DNA from: Gp13-AA77 sp035516075
Lineage (GTDB): Bacteria; Acidobacteriota; Terriglobia; UBA7540
Direction: 5' to 3'
DNA length: 10,882 nt
NCBI GenBank assembly: GCA_035516075.1
Contig: DATJAQ010000353.1
Coordinates: 1 to 10,882, forward strand
Part shown: in pieces, positions 5,112 to 10,882 of the stretch
Layout: each line of letters begins with the position of its first letter
How positions within the stretch are numbered: the stretch's first letter is position 1
Made by a program: the position numbers and the translations under genes
Notes under the pieces: model-generated
Told to the model about the DNA's origin: nothing
The model's database searches: none
Seen by the model: only the letters and a program-made list of their open reading frames with translations

Positions 5112-8100
5112 ATGTCTAAACCGAATCGCTTTCGAAGTACGGCCATCTTCGCCGGTCTTCTCGTCCTGGTCTCGTTCGTTACACGCTCGTGGTCCGGGTT
5201 CGGCTGCCCGGCGGACCCTCCGCGGATTGACCCCAGCATGTATGCGGGCTTGAAATGGCGCCTGATCGGACCGTTTCGAGGCGGGCGCGCCATCACGGCG
5301 GCCGGGGTGGCCAGTCAGCCGGACACCTACTATTTCGGCGGCGTGGGCGGCGGTGTGTGGAAAACCACCAACAGCGGTCGCACGTGGGCGCCGATCTTTG
5401 ACGCTGATCCCATCTCGTCCATCGGGGCCCTTGCGGTAGCGCCCTCAGACCCGAGAGTCATTTACGCCGGCACCGGCGAGGCGGACATGCGTTCGGACAT
5501 CTCCTTCGGGGACGGTGTGTACAAGTCCACCGATGGCGGCCGCACCTGGCAGCACGTTGGGCTGGATGAGACCCGTGCCATAGGCCGCATCCTGGTGGAT
5601 CCCCACAACCCGGACGTGGTGCTGGTGGCCGCGCTCGGTCACCCCTATGGACCAAATCCGGAACGCGGCGTGTTCCGCTCCACGGACGGCGGAAGCACGT
5701 GGACGAAAGTGCTCTACAAGGACGAGCATACGGGCGCGGTCGATCTCAGCTCCGACTCGGAGACCGGCCACGTGGTCTACGCGTCGCTCTGGGAAGCGCG
5801 GCGCCCACCCTGGAGCGTTTACGGGCCGATCGAGGGGGCGGGCGGCGGTATCTACAAGTCGGCCGACGGCGGCGCCACCTGGAAGGAGCTTCGGGGCCAC
5901 GGGCTTCCCGAAGGTGAGGTTCACCGCATCGGCCTCTCAGTCGCCCCCGGAGACCAGGGCCGCCGCGTTTACGCCCTGATTGACGCCGTGAAAGGCGAGG
6001 ATCGCGGGCTCTTCCGGTCCGACGATGCCGGGGCCACGTGGCGGCACGTTTCAGCCGACAGCCGAATCGACGGGCGCGCCTGGTACTTCAGCGGCGTCTT
6101 TGCCGACCCTCACACTCCCGATACGGTGTATGTGGCCAACACCGCGCTCTACCGTTCGACCGATGGCGGGGCCAGCTTTGCGCCCATCAAGGCTGCGCCA
6201 GGCGGCGACGACTACCACTTTCTCTGGATCAATCCCACGGATTCCAGGCGCATGATCGTCGCCAGCGATCAGGGCACCGTAGTGAGCGTGGACGGCGGCG
6301 ACACTTGGAGCTCCTGGTACAACCAACCCACGGCGCAACTTTATCACGTGGCCACCGACAACCAGTTTCCCTATCACGTTTACGGCGCCCAGCAGGATTC
6401 CGGAAGTATCGAGGTGGCCAGCCGCGGCGATTCGCTCTCGCTCAGCTTCCGAGACTCCGAACCCACTGCAGGTGGCGAAGGGGGCTACATTGCTCCCGAC
6501 CCGCTTCGTCCGGACGTCGTGATCGGCGGCGGCACCTACGGCGGCATCGACCGCTTGTGGCGGAGCACACATCAGACCCAGAACATCTCGCCCGCCCTTG
6601 GCCACGGGCGCGGTTTCTCCGAGGAGTCCGGCTGCCACGCGGGCCAGGGGTTCCGCTTCACCTGGACTTCGCCCATCTTGTTTTCGCAGAAGGAGCCGCA
6701 GGCGCTCTACTTCAGTTCGCAGATCCTCTGGAAGAGTCTCGACGACGGCACAAGCTGGCAGGCGTTCAGTCCGGACCTCACGCGGCCCGCCGGCGGTCCG
6801 CAACCGCCGCCCCGGAGCGGTCCGGCGGAATTTGAAAAGGTCACAGGCTGCGGCGTGGTTTACACGATCGCGCCCTCGCCGCTCGAGGCCGGACAGATCT
6901 GGGCGGGCACCGACGACGGGCAGATCCAATTGACGCGCGACGGCGGCAAAACCTGGGCCAACGTGACGCCGCCCTCCCTCGGCCCCTGGAGCAAGGTGAG
7001 CCTGATGGACGCGTCGCACTTCGAGGCCGGCACGGTGTATGCTGCCATCGATCGCCATCGTTTGGACGACTACGGCCCGCACGTTCTTCGCACTCACGAC
7101 TTCGGACGCACCTGGCAGGAAGTGGATGCGGGCCTTCCTGCGACCGGTTATGTTCACGTAGTGCGAGAGGACCCGGAGCGCACAGGGCTGCTCTACGCCG
7201 GCACCGAGACCGGCGTCTTCGTGTCATTCGACGACGGCGGTCACTGGCAGAGCCTGCAGTTGAACCTACCCACGGCGCCGGTTCACGACCTGGTGGTGCA
7301 CGGCGACGACCTGGTGATCGCGACGCACGGGCGCTCCTTCTGGATTCTGGATGACATCACGCCGCTGCGGCAGTTGAACGCCCAGGTGGCGGGCGCGGAG
7401 GCGTATCTGTTCAAGCCCGAAGCCGCGCTGAGGCTGCGTTCGCGCCCGTTTGACGGCACACCGCTGCCGCCGGACGAGCCCACGGCCCAGAATCCTCCCG
7501 CCGGCGCTATCCTCGACTACTTTTTGAAATCGGAGCCGCCGGGCGATGTGACGCTCGCGATTGTGGACGCCCAAGGCAAGCCGGTGCGCCAATATTCGAG
7601 CGCCGAGAAACCCTCGCCGCCGCCCCGGGCGCCGACGGTGACCAGCTACTGGTGGCCGCGCCCGATGCTGTTGACGAAGCACGCCGGCATGAACCGGTTC
7701 GTCTGGGATCTCCGCTACACGCCGCCCGCCGGCGGGGGCCGGGGCTTCTTCGGGCCGCGGGGCCTGATGGTGTTGCCGGGTGACTACAAGGTCCGCCTCC
7801 TCGTCAATGGCCACACCTACGAGCAGCCGCTCCAGGTGAAGCTCGACCCGCGAGTCAACATCTCGCGGGCCTATCTCGAGCGCCAGTTCGCGTTTGAGCA
7901 ACAAGTGGTCGGCGCCATGACCAATGCGCGCGATCTGACCACGGCGGTCCGCGACCTCAGCGCCAAGCTCGCCGGCTTGGAAAAACCGATGGCGGCCAGG
8001 CCTGAGACCCAGGACATCGCGCAGCAGCTTACAGCCGTGGAAAGGCGGCTCGCGCCGCTGCTGGGCGAGGGATTGAGCGGAGCGCCGGCGCCGGCCGAGC

Positions 8101-8330
8101 CGCTGAGCGCTCCCCGTATTTCGGCGCTGCTCGCGCAGGCGCTCTCGGTGGCGGATAGCGCTGACGCCCTGCCCACCGAGGCCGCCGTGGCGGCGGCGCA
8201 TGAGGCGCAGAGCAGTCTGGCCGCGGCGCGCGTGCGCTGGGACGAGATCAAGAAGAAGGATGTGGTGGATCTGAACGCCGACCTGGCGCGGCACGGCTTG
8301 GGGAAGATCGAGGTGATGGATGACCTGTAA
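5112..8330 (+). CDS. Large exported Asp-box/VPS10-like beta-propeller protein
   Basis: From the ATG at 5112 the product has 1072 residues. It starts with a signal-peptide-like segment (MSKPNRFRST, then a hydrophobic stretch IFAGLLVLVSFV), so it is probably exported. The first 715 residues carry eleven Asp-box type repeats (S-x-D-x-G-x-T-W): near residues 85, 139, 190, 250, 303, 349, 392, 542, 608, 661 and 705, for example STDGGRTW and SADGGATW. Such repeats mark BNR/sortilin-VPS10 beta-propellers. ATHGRSFWILDD follows the last repeat and, as I recall, is typical of large acidobacterial proteins of this type, often labelled glycosyl hydrolase without proof. Residues from about 720 form a beta domain with FVWDLRYTPP and PGDYKVRLLV, then an Ala-rich helical region (about 915-1060). 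The true ligand or substrate is unknown. An in-frame GTG at 5028 was rejected because the promoter lies between it and the ATG. Confidence 0.88.
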   Translation: MSKPNRFRSTAIFAGLLVLVSFVTRSWSGFGCPADPPRIDPSMYAGLKWRLIGPFRGGRAITAAGVASQPDTYYFGGVGGGVWKTTNSGRTWAPIFDADPISSIGALAVAPSDPRVIYAGTGEADMRSDISFGDGVYKSTDGGRTWQHVGLDETRAIGRILVDPHNPDVVLVAALGHPYGPNPERGVFRSTDGGSTWTKVLYKDEHTGAVDLSSDSETGHVVYASLWEARRPPWSVYGPIEGAGGGIYKSADGGATWKELRGHGLPEGEVHRIGLSVAPGDQGRRVYALIDAVKGEDRGLFRSDDAGATWRHVSADSRIDGRAWYFSGVFADPHTPDTVYVANTALYRSTDGGASFAPIKAAPGGDDYHFLWINPTDSRRMIVASDQGTVVSVDGGDTWSSWYNQPTAQLYHVATDNQFPYHVYGAQQDSGSIEVASRGDSLSLSFRDSEPTAGGEGGYIAPDPLRPDVVIGGGTYGGIDRLWRSTHQTQNISPALGHGRGFSEESGCHAGQGFRFTWTSPILFSQKEPQALYFSSQILWKSLDDGTSWQAFSPDLTRPAGGPQPPPRSGPAEFEKVTGCGVVYTIAPSPLEAGQIWAGTDDGQIQLTRDGGKTWANVTPPSLGPWSKVSLMDASHFEAGTVYAAIDRHRLDDYGPHVLRTHDFGRTWQEVDAGLPATGYVHVVREDPERTGLLYAGTETGVFVSFDDGGHWQSLQLNLPTAPVHDLVVHGDDLVIATHGRSFWILDDITPLRQLNAQVAGAEAYLFKPEAALRLRSRPFDGTPLPPDEPTAQNPPAGAILDYFLKSEPPGDVTLAIVDAQGKPVRQYSSAEKPSPPPRAPTVTSYWWPRPMLLTKHAGMNRFVWDLRYTPPAGGGRGFFGPRGLMVLPGDYKVRLLVNGHTYEQPLQVKLDPRVNISRAYLERQFAFEQQVVGAMTNARDLTTAVRDLSAKLAGLEKPMAARPETQDIAQQLTAVERRLAPLLGEGLSGAPAPAEPLSAPRISALLAQALSVADSADALPTEAAVAAAHEAQSSLAAARVRWDEIKKKDVVDLNADLARHGLGKIEVMDDL

Positions 8331-8362
8331 GCGCGCACCCGGAGGGCGGGCTTCTGCGCCGG

Positions 8363-9380
8363 CTACGGGGCCGCTGCGCCTTTCTCACGAATCTGCACGT
8401 ACTGCCAGCCGAAGCGCCCCTTGATGCACAGATGCCCGCGCGTTACGTCGTTTTCGAGGGGTGAACCGACCCTGACAATCTTTCGATCCTGCACCTGGAG
8501 GGTCAGGGTGCATCCCACGCCGCAGTAGGGGCAGATGGTGTCCGTCGAGGTTTGGCGCGCCTCGTCCCAGGTTCCGGAGCGGCGCATCTGGTATTCGCTC
8601 GCAAACATCAAGGCGCCCGTGGGGCACACGCCGATGCAGTTTCCGCAGTAAACGCAGGCCGACTCCGGAAGGGGCGCGGCGTACTCGGTGGAAATGCGGG
8701 CGTCAAACCCGCGGCCCGCCACGGCGATGGCAAAGGTGTTCTGGGCGTCGGTGCCGCACGCTTCCACGCACTTGTAACACAGAACGCACTTGCCGTAGTC
8801 GCGGACGTAGAGTTCGTTGTCGGCCTTCACCGGCTGCGCCACCGAGGCCGCCCGCGACCCATCGCCGGCAGCGTGCCAGCCCGCCCGGGCGGCATCCCTG
8901 GTGGCGGACGGCGCCTGCGGCGGCCCGAACCGATCCGGACGCGCTCCGTAGTGCTCGAGGTAGGCCTGAATCTGGGGCGAGGTCGTAACGTCCGCCGAGG
9001 AGGCCAGGAACTCCAGCACCAGCCGGCGGCTGAGCCGGACGCGATCAGAATCCGTTCGCACCACCATGCCTTCTTCGGCCTTGCGCGAGCAGGCGGGCAC
9101 CAGCGTCCGCGACCCTTCCAGCTCCACCACGCAGATGCGGCACACATTCACGGGGGTGAGCGTTTCCAGGAAGCAGAGGGTGGGGATTTCCACCCCGGCC
9201 TCTTGCGCCGCCCGCAACAGCGTGGCGCCCTCCGGCACCGCGACCTGCCGGCCGTTGACGGTGAGGCCCAGCTGGCGGCGCGGTGGAGGTGCGGGCGCAA
9301 CGGGAACGGGGCCGCTCGGGAAGGGGACGATGGGCGCCGAGGGCTGACGCGGAAGCGGTGGTGCGGTCCCAGTGGCGCGC

Positions 9381-9388
<8 letters not shown>
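8363..9388 (-). CDS. Iron-sulfur subunit, FdhA/NuoG-like N-terminal part lacking the molybdopterin domain
   Basis: This 341-residue protein resembles the N-terminus of NAD-linked formate dehydrogenase alpha chains (FdsA type). After a Pro-rich tail (1-38) comes a 2Fe-2S domain with Cys72, Cys83, Cys86 and Cys100. Two ferredoxin 4Fe-4S motifs follow, CVLCYKCVEAC (201-211) and CVYCGNCIGVC (245-255). Then comes the Fe4S4 domain of molybdopterin oxidoreductases, CPYCGVGC (286-293) with Cys321 in HLCIKGRFGW. The protein ends nine residues after WQYV, where about 600 residues of catalytic domain would normally follow. The His/Cys ligands of the NuoG-type N5 cluster are absent (residues 123-154). 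It probably passes electrons between the NuoEF subunit and a separate partner. The ATG at 9388 has AGGAG 6 nt upstream and overlaps the upstream gene by 8 bp, implying coupled translation; a longer frame to 9499 would lie inside that gene. Confidence 0.85.

Positions 9389-10882
<1,494 letters not shown>

Noticed and set aside
6051..8294. Two long minus-strand open frames (6051-7157 and 7266-8294) opposite the large Asp-box gene
   Set aside because: They lie wholly within the plus-strand gene, which has clear repeats and a signal peptide. Long antisense frames are expected in GC-rich DNA, and their translations are Arg/Gly/Ala-rich without recognisable motifs.
8331..8362. Bidirectional terminator between the convergent genes
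   Set aside because: The 32-bp gap is GC-rich but I find no convincing stem with a T-run on either strand.

Overview
The window comes from a GC-rich bacterial chromosome, most likely an Acidobacteriota member or a close relative. This is an inference from three things: a large secreted Asp-box (VPS10/sortilin-like) protein, an MscL channel with a C-terminal zinc-ribbon-like tail, and GACTCCT-type heptamer repeats between genes. No rRNA, tRNA, CRISPR array or transposase gene was seen.

Left part (1-3800, minus strand). A promoter at about 3768-3796 (TTGCCA, 17-bp spacer, TATGAT) faces a gene for a membrane thiol-redox fusion: VKOR, then a DsbA-like thioredoxin domain, then a rhodanese domain lacking its usual cysteine. 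Downstream lie trpC and trpF, two consecutive steps of tryptophan synthesis, and then the start of an unrecognised gene that runs off the left edge. trpC is bracketed by inverted copies of an exact 18-bp repeat made of heptamers. One copy lies inside the end of the coding region and supplies the protein's last residues.

Middle (3842-8330). mscL (minus) is divergent from a Uma2-family (DUF820) gene (plus). Next is a large plus-strand gene for an exported protein with eleven Asp-box repeats. The Uma2 gene and the large gene share the 13-mer CCGGTGCTATACT, which contains an extended -10 promoter element. In the large gene it lies so close to the ATG that the mRNA is probably leaderless.

Right part (8363-10882, minus strand). 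A NuoE-NuoF (HoxF/FdsB-like) diaphorase gene, open at the right edge, overlaps by 8 bp a gene for an iron-sulfur subunit. That subunit resembles the N-terminus of an NAD-dependent formate dehydrogenase alpha chain: a 2Fe-2S domain, two 4Fe-4S clusters and the Fe4S4 domain of molybdopterin oxidoreductases. It stops before the molybdopterin catalytic part, and the convergent large gene begins 32 bp beyond it. The pair looks like the electron-transfer half of an NAD(P)-linked formate dehydrogenase or related complex whose catalytic subunit is encoded elsewhere or has been lost.

The most interesting points are the repeat architecture around trpC, the three-domain redox fusion with a cysteine-less rhodanese, the split or truncated formate-dehydrogenase-like subunit, and the shared, apparently leaderless promoter motif.
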